A stretch of DNA of 64,000 nt, taken from Nocardioides houyundeii. GTDB lineage: Bacteria > Actinomycetota > Actinomycetes > Propionibacteriales > Nocardioidaceae. Below the pieces are notes generated by a model, which was not told the DNA's origin, did no database searches, and saw nothing but the letters and a program-made list of their open reading frames with translations. The stretch covers positions 806,001-870,000 of the forward strand of contig NZ_CP025581.1 of NCBI RefSeq assembly GCF_002865585.1, read 5' to 3'. Shown in pieces: positions 1 to 9,700 of the stretch (positions are counted from its first letter, which is position 1; each line of letters begins with the position of its first letter). The translations under genes and the position numbers were made by a program.

Positions 1-361
1 AGTGGTTCCGGGTGCCGCCGGAGACGGCGCGGGCGGTGGCCACGGCCCGAGCCGCCGGTCGCCGGGTGGTCGCGGTCGGCACCACCGCGACCCGGGCGCT
101 GGAGTCCGCGGTCGAGGCCGTCCCGGGGGGTGAGCGCGTGGTGGCCACCAGCGGCTGGACCGAGCGCGTGGTCAGCCCGGCGGACCCGCCCCGGGTCGTG
201 GACGGGCTGGTGACCGGGTGGCACGACCCGCAGGCCTCCCACCTGCTCCTGGTGGAGGCGGTGGCGGGGCGGGCGCTGGCCCAGGCGGCGTACGACGGGG
301 CGGTCTCGGGGGCTACCTGTGGCACGAGTTCGGGGACTCCGCGCTGCTGCTTCCCGGGTGA
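1..361 (+). pseudogene. queA: QueA-like tRNA ribosyltransferase-isomerase, 3' part, frameshifted
   Basis: This is the C-terminal third of an S-adenosylmethionine:tRNA ribosyltransferase-isomerase, the enzyme that transfers and isomerises the ribosyl group of SAM onto 7-aminomethyl-deazaguanine in tRNA during queuosine synthesis. The readable frame gives WFRVPPETA, then VAVGTTATRALES, RVVDGLVTGWHDPQ and SHLLLVEAVAG, all typical of the family. After AYDGAVSG the frame goes wrong at a run of five G (309-313). Reading with one extra G restores a GGYLWHEFGDSALLLPG ending and the stop at 359-361. Without it the frame runs on as noise to 527. The gene enters from the left edge, so its start is not visible. 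The frameshift could be real decay, but similar single-base losses elsewhere in this window favour a consensus error. Confidence 0.8.
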
Positions 362-403
362 TCCGGCGCGCGCCCCGGCCCACATGACGCGCCCCAGCCC
401 CAT

Positions 404-530
404 GAAACAGCGCGTTACAAGCGGTGGGGGGCGGTTACGCCGGGGTGAAGCGTGCCCGGGAGATCGTGAGCCAGGGTTTTCCTCCCCGAAACATGAGGTA
501 ACCCCGGGGACAACATCGGCTACCTAGGTT
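404..530 (+). promoter_or_regulatory. nirB control region: twin GlnR-like sites and -10
   Basis: Two copies of GAAAC-N5-GTnAC lie at 404-418 and 488-502, starting exactly 84 bp apart, about eight helical turns. A TAGGTT -10-like hexamer is at 525-530, so the proximal pair is centred near -42 and the distal near -126 from an inferred start near 537. GlnR half-sites in actinobacteria are described as GTnAC and GaAAC boxes, usually spaced N6; here the spacing is N5. Binding by GlnR or by the NnaR-like protein encoded downstream is inference. Confidence 0.45.
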
Positions 531-554
531 TTGGACACAACGGAAGGAGTGTCC

Positions 555-3122
555 ATGACGCACCAGCGGAAGACTCTCGTGGTCGCCGGTCACGGCATGG
601 TTGGCCATCGGTTCGTGCAGGCCGCGATCGAGCGCGGGCTCACCGAGACCCACGACATCTGGGTGGTCGGCGCGGAGCCCCGCCCGGCGTACGACCGGGT
701 GGCGCTCACCTCCTACTTCGCCGCGGAGAGCGCGGACGCGCTGTCCCTCCTCCCCACCGGGTCGTACGACGACCCGCGGGTGCACCTGTGCCTCGGCACC
801 GAGGTCACCGGGCTCGACGCCGCGACCCGGACCGTGACGCTCTCGGGCGGCCGGGCCCTGGTCTACGACGCGCTGGTGCTGGCCACCGGGGCGGCGCCGT
901 TCGTGCCGCCGGTGCCGGGCCGCGACCTGGACGGCTGCTTCGTCTACCGCACCATCGAGGACCTCGACGCGATCCGGGACGCCTCGCGCACCGCCACGGC
1001 CGGCGTGGTGATCGGCGGCGGGCTGCTGGGCCTGGAGGCGGCGAACGCGCTGGTGCAGCTCGGCCTGGAGACCCATGTGGTGGAGATGGCTCCGCGGCTG
1101 ATGCCGGTGCAGCTCGACCAGGCCGCCGGGCAGACCCTGGTGCGCCACATCGAGAAGCTGGGCGTCACCGTGCACGCGGGGGTCGCCACCGAGGCGATCA
1201 CCGGCGAGACCTCGGTGTCGGGCCTGTCCCTGGCCGGCGGCGAGGCGATCGAGGCGCAGGTGGTGGTCTTCTCCGCCGGCATCCGCCCGCGCGACCAGCT
1301 GGCTCGCGACGCCGGTCTGGAGACCGCCCCGCGCGGCGGCGTGCTGGTCGACGAGCAGTGCCGCAGCAGCGACCCGCACGTCTTCGCGATCGGGGAGTGC
1401 GCCGCCCCGGGCGGCACCATGTACGGCCTGGTCGCCCCCGGCTACTCGATGGCCGAGGTGGTCGTGGACGCCCTGCTGGACGGCACCGGCACGTTCCTGG
1501 GCGCCGACATGTCCACCAAGCTCAAGCTGCTCGGCGTCGACGTGGCCAGCTTCGGCGACGCCTTCGCGACAGCCGAGGGAGCCCTGGAGCTGGTCTTCGC
1601 CGACGCGGTCGCCGGGGTCTACAAGAAGCTGGTGGTCTCCGAGGCCGAGGACGGCTCCTACCGCCTGCTCGGCGGCATCCTGGTCGGCGACGCCTCGGCG
1701 TACGGCGTGCTGCGGCCGATGGTCTCCTCCCGGATGGCGCTGCCGGCCAACCCCGAGGAGCTCATCCTGCCGGCCCGCTCCGGCGATGCGGTCCGGCTCG
1801 GGCTGCCCGCCGACGCGGTGGTCTGCTCGTGCAACAACGTCACCAAGGCCCAGATCGGCGCCGCGGTGACGTCGGAGGAGGGCGGGCACGCCTGCGCCGA
1901 CCTGTCCTGCGTGAAGTCCTGCACCAAGGCGGGGAGCACCTGCGGGTCCTGCGTGCCGGTGGTCAAGAACATCATCGAGGAGCACTTCTCCGCGATGGGT
2001 CGCGTCGTCGACAAGGGGCTGTGCGAGCACTTCTCGCTGACCCGCCAGGAGCTCTTCGACCTGGTCGCGGTGCACGGCTACCGACGCTTCGACGAGATCG
2101 TGGAGGGCCACGGCCGCGGCCGCGGCTGCGAGGTCTGCAAGCCGGTGGTCGCCAGCATCCTGGCCAGCCAGACCAGCACCCACATCCTGGAGCGCGAGAC
2201 CGCCGGGCTGCAGGACACCAACGACGCCTACCTGGCCAACATCCAGCGCAACGGCACCTACTCGGTGGTCCCGCGGATCCCCGGCGGCGAGATCACCCCG
2301 GACAAGCTCATCGTGATCGGGGAGGTGGCACGCGACTTCGAGCTCTACACCAAGATCACCGGCGGCCAGCGGATCGACCTGTTCGGCGCCCGGATCGAGC
2401 AGCTGCCGGCCATCTGGAAGCGCCTGGTCGACGCCGGCTTCGAGAGCGGGCACGCCTACGGCAAGTCGCTGCGCACCGTGAAGTCGTGCGTGGGATCGAC
2501 CTGGTGCCGGTTCGGCGTGCAGGACTCCGTCGGCCTGGCCATCGCCCTGGAGCTGCGCTACCGCGGGCTGCGCTCGCCGCACAAGCTCAAGGGCGGGGTG
2601 AGCGGGTGTGCCCGCGAGTGCGCGGAGGCCCGGGGCAAGGACTTCGGGGTGATCGCCACCGACAAGGGGTGGAACCTCTACGTCGGCGGCAACGGCGGCG
2701 CCACCCCGGCGCACGCCCAGCTGCTGGCCGGCGACCTCGACACCGAGACGCTGGTGCGCTTCCTGGACCGCTACCTCATGTACTACATCCGCACCGCGGA
2801 CCGGCTGCAGCGCACCTCGGTCTGGGTGGAGTCCCTGGACGGCGGCCTGGACCGGGTCAGGGCCGTGGTCGTCGACGACGCCCTCGGCCTGGGCGCCGAG
2901 CTCGAGGCCGCCATGGCCCGGCACGTCTCGGGCTACGAGGACGAGTGGCGCGCCACCCTGGAGGACCCGGCGAAGCTGTCCCGGTTCGTCTCCTTCGTCA
3001 ACGCCCCCGGCACCCCCGATCCCACCATCAGCTTCACCCAGGAACGCGGGCAGATCCAGCCGGTGATGGGCGACCCGCCCGAGCCGGTGCTGCTGGGCAG
3101 CACGATCCGGGTGGGCCAGTGA
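555..3122 (+). CDS. nirB: Assimilatory nitrite reductase [NAD(P)H], large subunit
   Basis: NirB reduces nitrite to ammonium with NAD(P)H in the cytoplasm, for nitrogen assimilation. The 855-residue protein has the family's full order. First is an FAD/NAD(P)-binding pyridine nucleotide reductase domain (about 1-290, with GHGMVGHRF and VVIGGGLLGLEAA). BFD-type [2Fe-2S] segments follow, with CSC at 424-426 and further Cys to about 530. Last come the ferredoxin-like half domain and the siroheme/[4Fe-4S] domain. The cluster cysteines are C645 and C651 (C-x5-C) and C685 and C689 (C-x3-C). The ATG at 555 follows a GGAAGGAG ribosome site at 542-549; a TTG at 531 in frame is too close to the -10. The stop overlaps the nirD start by four bases, so the two are translationally coupled. 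Confidence 0.96.
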   Translation: MTHQRKTLVVAGHGMVGHRFVQAAIERGLTETHDIWVVGAEPRPAYDRVALTSYFAAESADALSLLPTGSYDDPRVHLCLGTEVTGLDAATRTVTLSGGRALVYDALVLATGAAPFVPPVPGRDLDGCFVYRTIEDLDAIRDASRTATAGVVIGGGLLGLEAANALVQLGLETHVVEMAPRLMPVQLDQAAGQTLVRHIEKLGVTVHAGVATEAITGETSVSGLSLAGGEAIEAQVVVFSAGIRPRDQLARDAGLETAPRGGVLVDEQCRSSDPHVFAIGECAAPGGTMYGLVAPGYSMAEVVVDALLDGTGTFLGADMSTKLKLLGVDVASFGDAFATAEGALELVFADAVAGVYKKLVVSEAEDGSYRLLGGILVGDASAYGVLRPMVSSRMALPANPEELILPARSGDAVRLGLPADAVVCSCNNVTKAQIGAAVTSEEGGHACADLSCVKSCTKAGSTCGSCVPVVKNIIEEHFSAMGRVVDKGLCEHFSLTRQELFDLVAVHGYRRFDEIVEGHGRGRGCEVCKPVVASILASQTSTHILERETAGLQDTNDAYLANIQRNGTYSVVPRIPGGEITPDKLIVIGEVARDFELYTKITGGQRIDLFGARIEQLPAIWKRLVDAGFESGHAYGKSLRTVKSCVGSTWCRFGVQDSVGLAIALELRYRGLRSPHKLKGGVSGCARECAEARGKDFGVIATDKGWNLYVGGNGGATPAHAQLLAGDLDTETLVRFLDRYLMYYIRTADRLQRTSVWVESLDGGLDRVRAVVVDDALGLGAELEAAMARHVSGYEDEWRATLEDPAKLSRFVSFVNAPGTPDPTISFTQERGQIQPVMGDPPEPVLLGSTIRVGQ

Positions 3123-3472
3123 GCGGGCAGGAGTGGGAGCCGGTCTGCAAGTTCGGCGACCTGGAGGTCGAGCGCGGCGTCGCGGCCCTGGTGCACGGCC
3201 AGGCGGTGGCGATCTTCCGCACCCACCGCGACGACGTGTTCGCCCTCGGCAACCACGACCCGTTCTCCCGGGCCTCGGTCCTGGCGCGCGGCATCGTGGG
3301 CAGCCGCGGCGAGGTCGACTTCGTGGCCTCCCCGATGCACAAGCACGCCTTCGACCTGCGCACCGGCCGGTGCCTGGACGACGAGCACGTGTCGGTGTCC
3401 TCCTTCGACGTCCGCGTCGAGGACGGGGTGGTGCTGATCGGCCCTCGCCAGGAACGCCGTGCCGCCGGCTGA
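3119..3472 (+). CDS. nirD: Nitrite reductase small subunit
   Basis: NirD is the 117-residue partner of NirB, with a Rieske-like fold. As usual for NirD, the Rieske metal ligands are absent: the positions that would hold Cys-His pairs read NHDPFSR and SPMHKHAFDL, with no cluster cysteines. RTGRCLDDEHVSVSSF matches the family's C-terminal part. The GTG start overlaps the nirB stop as GTGA, and the 3' end overlaps the next gene by 14 bases. The three genes are therefore one tight operon. Confidence 0.93.
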   Translation: MSGQEWEPVCKFGDLEVERGVAALVHGQAVAIFRTHRDDVFALGNHDPFSRASVLARGIVGSRGEVDFVASPMHKHAFDLRTGRCLDDEHVSVSSFDVRVEDGVVLIGPRQERRAAG

Positions 3473-4598
3473 CCGGCCCGCCGGCGGCCCGCTGGAGGGG
3501 CTGCGGGTGGGGGTGACCGCCTCCCGCAAGGCCGAGGAGCAGATCACCCTGCTGCGCCGGCGCGGGGCGCTGGTGGACTGGGCGCCGGTGCTGCGCTCGG
3601 GGCTGGCCGGGGTGGAGGACGAGGCGCTGCGGGCGGCCACCGTCCGGGTGATGGACGAGCCGGTCGACATGCTGGTGGCCACCACCGGCGTCGGGATGAA
3701 GGCCTGGCTGGGAGCGACCGAGCGGTGGGGCACCCGGGCGGCGCTGCTGGCGCACCTCGCGGACGCCGAGATCATCGCCCGCGGGCCCAAGACGGTCGGG
3801 GCGCTGCGCTCGGAAGGCCTGCGCGAGCTCTGGTCGCCGAGCTCGGAGTGCTTCGACGACGTCCTGGCGCACCTGCGCGGGCGGGACCTGACCGGCAAGC
3901 GGATCGTGGTCCAGGAGCACGGGCAGTCGCTGTCGATGGTGGCGCACGCGCTGCGCCGGCAGGGCGCGGTGGTGCAGGTGGTGACGGTCTACCGGGTGGA
4001 GGCCGCCGCGGACCCGGCGCCGACGTTCCGGATGGTCGACCTGATCGCCGACGGCGAGCTGGACGCGGTCACCTTCACCGCGGCGCCGGCGGTCAAGGCG
4101 CTGCTCGAGGCGGCGGAGGTCACGGGGCGCCGGGCTGCGATGCTCGAGTCGTTCCGCACCCGGGTGCTGGCCGCGAGCGTGGGACCGGTCACCGCCGCGG
4201 CGCTGGCGCAGTGGGCGGTGCCCACGATCTGGCCCGAGCGCTCCCGGCTGGCCGCCCTGGTCACCCTGCTGGAGCACGAGCTGCCGGCCCGCCGCCGGGG
4301 CACCAGCCTGGACGTGGCCGGCGGCCACCAGCTGCGGCTGCTCGGCGACAAGGTGCTGCTGGACTCCCGCGAGGTGCGGCTGACCCCGGCTCCGCTGGCG
4401 GTGCTCCGGGCCCTGGCCGAGCAGCCCGGCCGGGTCGTCGGGCGGGCCGACCTGCTGGCCGCGCTGCCCTCGGGCACCGCTGGCTCCGAGCACGCGGTGG
4501 AGATGGCGGTCGCCCGGCTCCGTCAGGTCGTCGGGGCGCGGGTGGTGCAGACGGTGGTGAAGCGGGGCTACCGGCTCTCGGTGGTCTCCGGGGACTGA
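3459..4598 (+). CDS. nnaR: HemD-like transcription regulator, NnaR type
   Basis: The 379-residue protein joins a uroporphyrinogen-III synthase (HemD) fold, about residues 15-265 (LRVGVTASRKAEEQ, VTFTAAPAVKALLE), to a C-terminal OmpR-type winged helix, about 290-375 (VRLTPAPLAVLRALAEQPG, VVQTVVKRGYRLSVV). This arrangement and the position after nirBD match NnaR of Streptomyces and Mycobacterium, a co-activator of nitrate/nitrite assimilation genes with GlnR. It may be a regulator only, or a bifunctional enzyme; the sequence alone does not settle that. The GTG start lies inside nirD. The 3' end overlaps the convergent hydrolase gene by 31 bases. Confidence 0.85.
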   Translation: MPPADRPAGGPLEGLRVGVTASRKAEEQITLLRRRGALVDWAPVLRSGLAGVEDEALRAATVRVMDEPVDMLVATTGVGMKAWLGATERWGTRAALLAHLADAEIIARGPKTVGALRSEGLRELWSPSSECFDDVLAHLRGRDLTGKRIVVQEHGQSLSMVAHALRRQGAVVQVVTVYRVEAAADPAPTFRMVDLIADGELDAVTFTAAPAVKALLEAAEVTGRRAAMLESFRTRVLAASVGPVTAAALAQWAVPTIWPERSRLAALVTLLEHELPARRRGTSLDVAGGHQLRLLGDKVLLDSREVRLTPAPLAVLRALAEQPGRVVGRADLLAALPSGTAGSEHAVEMAVARLRQVVGARVVQTVVKRGYRLSVVSGD

Positions 4599-5499
4599 GC
4601 GCCCCGACCCTGCTCGGCCAGGGCCACCTCGACCAGGTCGACCAGGTGCTCGGTGACCAGCTCGTGGCGCTCCAGGGTGAGCATGTGCCCGGCTCCGGGG
4701 GCGACCACCAGGCGGGAGCGGCGCAGGTTCGCAGCCAGCGTCCGGGCGTGGGGGAGCGGGGTGAGCAGGTCCCGGTCGCCCACCAGCACCCGGGTGGGCA
4801 CCCGGTCGTACGCCGCCAGGGCCGGGATCCGGGCGTGCAGCTGCATGTCGTTGTAGAAGCCCCGCATGGTGGCCGGCGGGCAGTTGATCAGCTGGTCCAC
4901 CACCAGCCCGGCGTCGCGCGGTCGCAGCGGCTCGCCGAAGAGGAACCGGTTGACCACCGACCGCTCGATGCTCGGCGTACGTCGGCGGGTACGGCGGCTC
5001 AGCGCCTTGGCGCGCAGCGCGAGCACCTCGGGCAGCTTGGCCTTGACCCGGGGGCCGAGCTCGGGCAGGCCCAGCGTGACGGTGCCGAGGTCGCCGGAGG
5101 AGGTGGAGACGAACACCGCGCCGGCGGTCCGGGCGAGGACGTCGGGGCGCTGCTCGGCCAGGGCCATCAGCGTCATCCCGCCGATGGAGTGGCCGGCCAG
5201 CACCAGCGGCCCGCGCGGGGCGTGCAGGTCGATCAGGTCGCCCATGTCCCGAGCCAGGTTGGCCACCGTGCAGGAGGGCTCGGGAGCCGGCCCGGAGCGG
5301 CCGTGGCCGCGGTGGTCCCAGGTGAGGATCCGGATGTCGTGGCCGTAGCGGGAGAGCAGGTCGGTGACCTGGTAGTGCCAGTCCTCGGAGTCCGCGGTCC
5401 AGCAGTGGGCCAGCACCACGGTGACCGGGGAGCCTGGCCCGGGGCCGGGTCGGGCCCGTGCACCCGGACGTGGAGCTGCAGTCCGTCGAAGGTCTTCAT
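4568..5499 (-). pseudogene. Alpha/beta hydrolase, frameshifted near its N-terminus
   Basis: This is an alpha/beta-hydrolase fold enzyme of unknown substrate. It shows the oxyanion region VVLAHCWTADSEDW, the strand WDHRGHGRSG, the nucleophile elbow GHSIGG and a late PGAGHMLTLERH segment with the catalytic His. The start MKTFDGLQLHVRVHGP (ATG at 5499, behind a GAGGAAG ribosome site) is in a different frame from the body. Adding one base in the C/G-rich stretch near 5445-5455 joins them through a PGPGPGSPVTVV linker. As written, only an internal start could make the body. The gene follows ispF after 33 bp and is probably co-transcribed with it. I think the frameshift is likelier a sequencing slip than decay, because the rest of the frame is intact. 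Confidence 0.75.
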
Positions 5500-5532
5500 G
5501 GCTTCCTCACCTGGTGCTCTCGGAGGTGGCGA

Positions 5533-6021
5533 TCATGTCGTGATCAGCGCGGTGGCGACTGCTGCGACACCCTCGCCCCGGCCGGTCAGTCCCAGACCGT
5601 CGGTGGTGGTCGCGGAGATGCTCACCGGCGCCCCCAGGGCCCGGCTCATCGCCTCCTCGGCCTCGGCCCGCCGGGTCCCGACCCGGGGACGGTTGCCGAC
5701 CACCTGGACCACGACGTTGCCGATCTCGAACCCGGCCGCCCGCAGCCGGGACGCGGTCTCGGCCAGCAGCGCTGCACCGGAGGCGCCGGCCCACTGCGGC
5801 TCGGAGGTGCCGAAGTTGCTCCCCAGGTCGCCCAACCCGGCCGCGGAGAGCAGGGCGTCGCAGGCCGCGTGGGCGGCGACGTCGGCGTCGGAGTGTCCCT
5901 CCAGACCGTGGGTCTCCTCGGGCCAGTGCAGACCGGCGAGGTGCATGGGCACCCCCTCGACGAGCCGGTGGACGTCGGTGCCGAGGCCAACTCTTGGAAG
6001 GGGGGTCACGCACCCGATCAT
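5533..6021 (-). CDS. ispF: 2-C-methyl-D-erythritol 2,4-cyclodiphosphate synthase
   Basis: IspF cyclises CDP-methylerythritol 2-phosphate to the 2,4-cyclodiphosphate in the non-mevalonate isoprenoid pathway. The 162-residue length fits the family. The metal ligands D16 and H18 are in GTDVHRL, the conserved [12 protein letters not shown] follows, then GDLGSNF and the C-terminal [20 protein letters not shown]. IspD is not adjacent. The ATG at 6021 is the first plausible start; an in-frame GTG four codons later is an alternative. The gene is divergent from the molybdoenzyme gene with only 21 bp between the starts, so their promoters must overlap. Confidence 0.93.
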   Translation of the reverse strand: MIGCVTPLPRVGLGTDVHRLVEGVPMHLAGLHWPEETHGLEGHSDADVAAHAACDALLSAAGLGDLGSNFGTSEPQWAGASGAALLAETASRLRAAGFEIGNVVVQVVGNRPRVGTRRAEAEEAMSRALGAPVSISATTTDGLGLTGRGEGVAAVATALITT

Positions 6022-6042
6022 GCCTGAGAGACAATCTGCGCC

Positions 6043-7566
6043 ATGACGTCGTCTCGCCCGTGGGCCCTGGCCGGTGTGGTCGCCGGTATCGGCGGGCTGG
6101 CGGCGAGCTATCTGTGCGCCAGCCTGCTCACCATCCGCGAGTCCCCGGTGGTGGCCGTGGCCGAGCTGGTGGTGCGGCTGACGCCCGGACCGGTGGCCGA
6201 GCGCGCCATCGACATCCTGGGCAGCAGGGACAAGCCGTTCCTGCTCAGCGCGGTGGTCGTGGTGCTGCTGGGCCTCTTCGCCCTGGCCGGATGGCTGTGG
6301 TCGCGAGCCTGGTGGCAGTCGGTGCTGCTGTGGGTCGCGCTGGCCCTGGTCGGCCTGCTCGCCGTGCTCGGCCAGCGCGGTGCCGACGCCACCGACACCA
6401 TCCCGATCGGCGTGGGGCTGGCGCTGTGGCTGGTCCTGATGCTGGGGCTCGCGGCGCTGCTGAGGCGGGACCAGGCGCAGCTGGCCTCGGAGGGGGCTCC
6501 GGGTCGCCGAGCGTTCCTGCTGGCCGCCGGGACGGTGACGCTGGTCGGCGTCGTGCTGGGCAGCCTGGGCCGCATCGTGGGCAACCGCAAGCGCGCCGTG
6601 CAGGAGAGCCGGCGACTGCTGCGGATCCCGGGCGTCACCGACCCCGACCCGGGGGGCCGCAACCGCATCGGGGTGCGGGGGGTGCGGCCCTGGCGCACCA
6701 GCAACCAGGACTTCTACCTGATCGACACCACCATGGCGGTGCCCGCCATCAACCCCTCCGAGTGGCGGCTGCGGATCCACGGGATGGTGGACCGCGAGCT
6801 GGTGCTCACCTACCAGGACCTGCTGGACCGCGGCCTGTCCGAGGCCTGGGTCACGCTCAACTGCGTCTCCAACCCGGTGGGCGGACCGCTCATCGGCAAC
6901 GCCTGGTGGAGCGGTATCCTGACCGCCGACCTGCTCGCGGAGGTTGGCGTCAGCCCCCGGGCCGACGCGGTGCTGCAGACCTCGGACGACGGCTGGACGT
7001 GCAGCACCCCGCTGGAGGCGATGACCGACGGCCGGGGGGCGATGCTGGCGGTGGCGATGAACGGCGAGCCGCTGCCCATCGAGCACGGCTTCCCGGTGCG
7101 GACCCTGGTGCCCGGCCTGTACGGCTACGTGTCGGCCTGCAAGTGGGTCGTCGACCTGGAGGTCACCCGCTTCGCCGACGTCACGGCGTTCTGGACCGAG
7201 CGGGGCTGGGCGGAGCGGGGACCGGTCAAGCTCTCCTCGCGGGTCGACGTACCGCGCTCGGGGGAGTCGGTCCCGGCGGGGCAGCTCCGGGTGGGCGGCA
7301 CCGCCTGGCACCAGCAGGTGGGCATCGCCGCCGTCGAGGTCGCGCTCGACGGCGGTCCGTGGATCGGCGCAGACCTGGCTCGGCAGGGCAGCAAGGACAC
7401 CTGGGTGCAGTGGGCGGCCACGCTCGACGTCGCGCCGGGGGACCACCTGATCCGGGTGCGTGCCACCGGGGAGGACGGTCAGGTGCAGACCGGCGTGCGC
7501 ACCGACGTGGTGCCCGACGGCGCCACCGGCTGGCACGAGGTGGACTTCACCGCCGAGGAGGCGTGA
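6043..7566 (+). CDS. Membrane-anchored sulfite-oxidase-family molybdoenzyme
   Basis: The 507-residue protein starts with about four hydrophobic helices (residues 8-30, 65-85, 95-113, 122-142) and a fifth near 162-180. A sulfite-oxidase-family molybdopterin domain follows (about 215-400), with C274 in LNCVSN as the expected molybdenum ligand, then a C-terminal Mo-co dimerisation-like domain (about 415-500). Similar membrane-anchored proteins are common in actinobacteria and their substrate is usually unknown. The catalytic domain probably faces outward. A GACAAT hexamer at 6030-6035 sits 7 nt before the ATG, suggesting a leaderless transcript. The last 20 bases overlap the convergent ceramidase-like gene. 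Confidence 0.85.
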   Translation: MTSSRPWALAGVVAGIGGLAASYLCASLLTIRESPVVAVAELVVRLTPGPVAERAIDILGSRDKPFLLSAVVVVLLGLFALAGWLWSRAWWQSVLLWVALALVGLLAVLGQRGADATDTIPIGVGLALWLVLMLGLAALLRRDQAQLASEGAPGRRAFLLAAGTVTLVGVVLGSLGRIVGNRKRAVQESRRLLRIPGVTDPDPGGRNRIGVRGVRPWRTSNQDFYLIDTTMAVPAINPSEWRLRIHGMVDRELVLTYQDLLDRGLSEAWVTLNCVSNPVGGPLIGNAWWSGILTADLLAEVGVSPRADAVLQTSDDGWTCSTPLEAMTDGRGAMLAVAMNGEPLPIEHGFPVRTLVPGLYGYVSACKWVVDLEVTRFADVTAFWTERGWAERGPVKLSSRVDVPRSGESVPAGQLRVGGTAWHQQVGIAAVEVALDGGPWIGADLARQGSKDTWVQWAATLDVAPGDHLIRVRATGEDGQVQTGVRTDVVPDGATGWHEVDFTAEEA

Positions 7567-8356
7567 CCCGCTCGCTGGCGTAGAGCCGGAACAGCAGGTA
7601 CGCCGCGACGGCGCCCAGCAGGTGCCACACCGCGTGGCCCTGGACCCAGGAGCCGGGGTCGCACCAGCCGTGCTGGCCGAGGTTCCAGATGCCGAACGCG
7701 ACCAGCATCGTGGCCAGCGCGAGCGCGCCCAGGCGCAGCCGGGTGCGGGCGGGCCCGCGGGACCACAGCCGGACCTCGAGCACGACGGCGAGCACCAGGA
7801 GCAGCGCGAACGCCACGTTGCCCGGGTGCCGGACGACCGGGACGCCGTCGCCGAGCAGGCCGATCAGCTCGCAGGCCGCCACCAGGGACGCGAACGTCGC
7901 CCAGAAGGCGGTGGTGGGCCACTGCCGCCAGCGCAGCAGCGCGTAGGAGGCGGCGAACGAGGCCACCAGGTACATCGAGGTCAGGTCCAGCCAGCCGCCG
8001 GCCGCCGACTGGGTGGCGTGCATGGCCGCGCTCGCGGGACCCAGCAGCACCACCAGGCAGGCCATCGCGGTGGCCAGGCCGCGGTGCCGGGGCAGCACGT
8101 CGCCGAGCCGGTCGGGGTGCCCCGCTCGGGCGGCGATCAGCAGGCCGGCCAGCACGAAGCCGGCGTTCGAGGCGGCGTTGGCGGGCTGTCGCACCCGGCC
8201 GTCGCGGGCGGCCTCGCAGAACTCGTCGCCGCGGCCCACATCCGGGCCCAGCCAGCCGTGCCGCACCGCGAGGGCCAGCAGCACGGCCGAGACCAGCGCC
8301 GTCGCGGCAGCGGCGAGCAGGGGGCGGGCGCTACGGCGCGAACCAGCGGTGCTCAC
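7547..8356 (-). CDS. Ceramidase-like (CREST superfamily) membrane protein
   Basis: The 269-residue protein has seven or more predicted membrane helices. It also has the spaced polar motifs of the alkaline ceramidase/CREST hydrolase superfamily: EFCE near the first loop, [11 protein letters not shown], a Ser-His-Asp-like set in SAAMHATQ and WLDLTSMY, and a late [10 protein letters not shown]. By family these would bind a metal and hydrolyse an amide or related bond in the membrane. The substrate here is unknown, since most actinobacteria do not make ceramides. The GTG start lies 20 bp after the C39 peptidase stop on the same strand, so they are probably co-transcribed. Confidence 0.7.
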   Translation of the reverse strand: MSTAGSRRSARPLLAAAATALVSAVLLALAVRHGWLGPDVGRGDEFCEAARDGRVRQPANAASNAGFVLAGLLIAARAGHPDRLGDVLPRHRGLATAMACLVVLLGPASAAMHATQSAAGGWLDLTSMYLVASFAASYALLRWRQWPTTAFWATFASLVAACELIGLLGDGVPVVRHPGNVAFALLLVLAVVLEVRLWSRGPARTRLRLGALALATMLVAFGIWNLGQHGWCDPGSWVQGHAVWHLLGAVAAYLLFRLYASERVTPPRR

Positions 8357-8376
8357 GCCCGCGCCGCTCCCACGGC

Positions 8377-9612
8377 TCAGTCCTCCAGGACGTAGGCGAT
8401 GCCGCCGGAGCCGCCCAGCCAGGCGTTCTCGAACTGGGCGCGGTCATAGGTGCGGCGCACCGAGGCGTTCGTGGGCGCAGCCGGGTCGTTGACCACCACG
8501 TCGCCCTGGGGCGTGAAGCCCACCAGCACCATCAGGTGGCCCGCGGTGGCGCTGATCGGAGCGCCGGTGAGCTGCCCGCGGCCGAACGCGACCGAGACGA
8601 TCAGCGGCGTGCCGGCCAGGATGTGCGGCTCGGCGGCGGCGAGGTCGGGCAGCCGGGTGACGTGGCTGCTGCGCAGCAGGGTGCCGGCGTAGGCGGTGTT
8701 GAAGGCCCAGTTGCCGGTGCCGCGGTAGCCGTGGTCGTAGACCTGCTGCGCGGTCCAGTCCACGATGCCGTCGGCGTGGCCGGCCGGCGTGAAGGCCTGG
8801 CCCGCGGCCGGATTGACCCCGTAGTACTGCAGGACCATGGCGGTCGAGGTGGGCGAGCACCAGGCCTCGCCCCCGTTGCCCCACTGCGGGTAGTGCCCGC
8901 GGTGGGTCATCTGGGAGTACGTCGGCACGTCGAGCACGGTGCCGGCCGCGACGCCGGCCTTGGAGGCGGGGGTGCCCGCGGTCCGGGGCTGCACGCGGCT
9001 GGCCATGGCGCCGACGCGGTCCAGCGAGGGCTGGGCCTTGGACCCGGTGCGGCGCATCAGCTTCACCCGGAGCTGCCAACCGGTCGCGCCGGCGGGGACC
9101 TGCAGGGTGTCGGCGTTGACCCGGGCCAGGTCGTCGTCCTGGCCCGACAGGCTGCTGCGCTTGATCCAGCGGCCGGTCGAGCTCCAGCGGGCCATGGTGT
9201 CCCACGAGCCGATGGTCTGGGAGGCGGTGCGGACCCGGGCCCGGACCTCGATCCAGCTGTCGCCCGGCGTGGTGGCCTGCCAGGACGGGATCAGCTCGGA
9301 GAGGTCGGAGGACTCGGTGACCCAGGGGGAGGTCCAGGTGCCGACGTCGTACCGGCGACCGCTGAAGGTGCGGGTGTTCTTGGGCGACTTCAGCCGCACC
9401 GAGCCCTTGGCCACCTTGGTCGCAGCCCGGGTGCCGGAGCGCAGCTGGACCGCGGTGTCGAAGGAGGTGTGGGCCACGAAGGTGGCGCTGCGGCGGGCGC
9501 TCGGAGCCGGCTCGTCCGCACCGGCGGGCACCGGCAGCGCCGCGCAGAGCGTCACCGCGACCGCGGCGGCCAGGGGCGGGACGAGGCGGGACAGGCGAGG
9601 AAGGGGAGGCAC
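8377..9612 (-). CDS. Secreted C39-family cysteine peptidase
   Basis: The protein (411 residues) has a Sec signal peptide ([20 protein letters not shown]), then a beta-rich region of about 170 residues, then a Peptidase_C39_2-type domain. The likely catalytic Cys is in [16 protein letters not shown], the His in [11 protein letters not shown] and the Asp/Asn in VVVNDPAA. Unlike bacteriocin-exporter C39 domains it is not fused to an ABC transporter, so it is probably a free extracellular hydrolase of unknown substrate. A TATCTT hexamer (9625-9620) is 7 nt before the GTG at 9612, which I take as a leaderless start; GTG at 9618 adds two residues. Confidence 0.82.
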   Translation of the reverse strand: MPPLPRLSRLVPPLAAAVAVTLCAALPVPAGADEPAPSARRSATFVAHTSFDTAVQLRSGTRAATKVAKGSVRLKSPKNTRTFSGRRYDVGTWTSPWVTESSDLSELIPSWQATTPGDSWIEVRARVRTASQTIGSWDTMARWSSTGRWIKRSSLSGQDDDLARVNADTLQVPAGATGWQLRVKLMRRTGSKAQPSLDRVGAMASRVQPRTAGTPASKAGVAAGTVLDVPTYSQMTHRGHYPQWGNGGEAWCSPTSTAMVLQYYGVNPAAGQAFTPAGHADGIVDWTAQQVYDHGYRGTGNWAFNTAYAGTLLRSSHVTRLPDLAAAEPHILAGTPLIVSVAFGRGQLTGAPISATAGHLMVLVGFTPQGDVVVNDPAAPTNASVRRTYDRAQFENAWLGGSGGIAYVLED

Positions 9613-9700
9613 AGTCACGAAGATAGGTCACACCAGCCCCAGGAGTCACCCGAAACCACGGATGCGAACCCGGGCATCGCCCGCCCATAGACTGGGAACC

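Noticed and set aside
362..527. Continuation of the queA frame past the true stop
   Set aside because: After the frameshift the residues lose all family similarity; the restored frame stops at 361.
435..4493. Open frame of 1352 codons antisense to nirB, nirD and nnaR
   Set aside because: It mirrors well-identified genes on the other strand, and its protein is His/Arg/Gly/Ala low-complexity noise typical of antisense frames in very GC-rich DNA.
4568..4598. Overlap of nnaR and hydrolase ends as a regulatory antisense element
   Set aside because: Short convergent 3' overlaps recur in this window (7547-7566, 16532-16548, 37589-37596) and are expected from tight packing.
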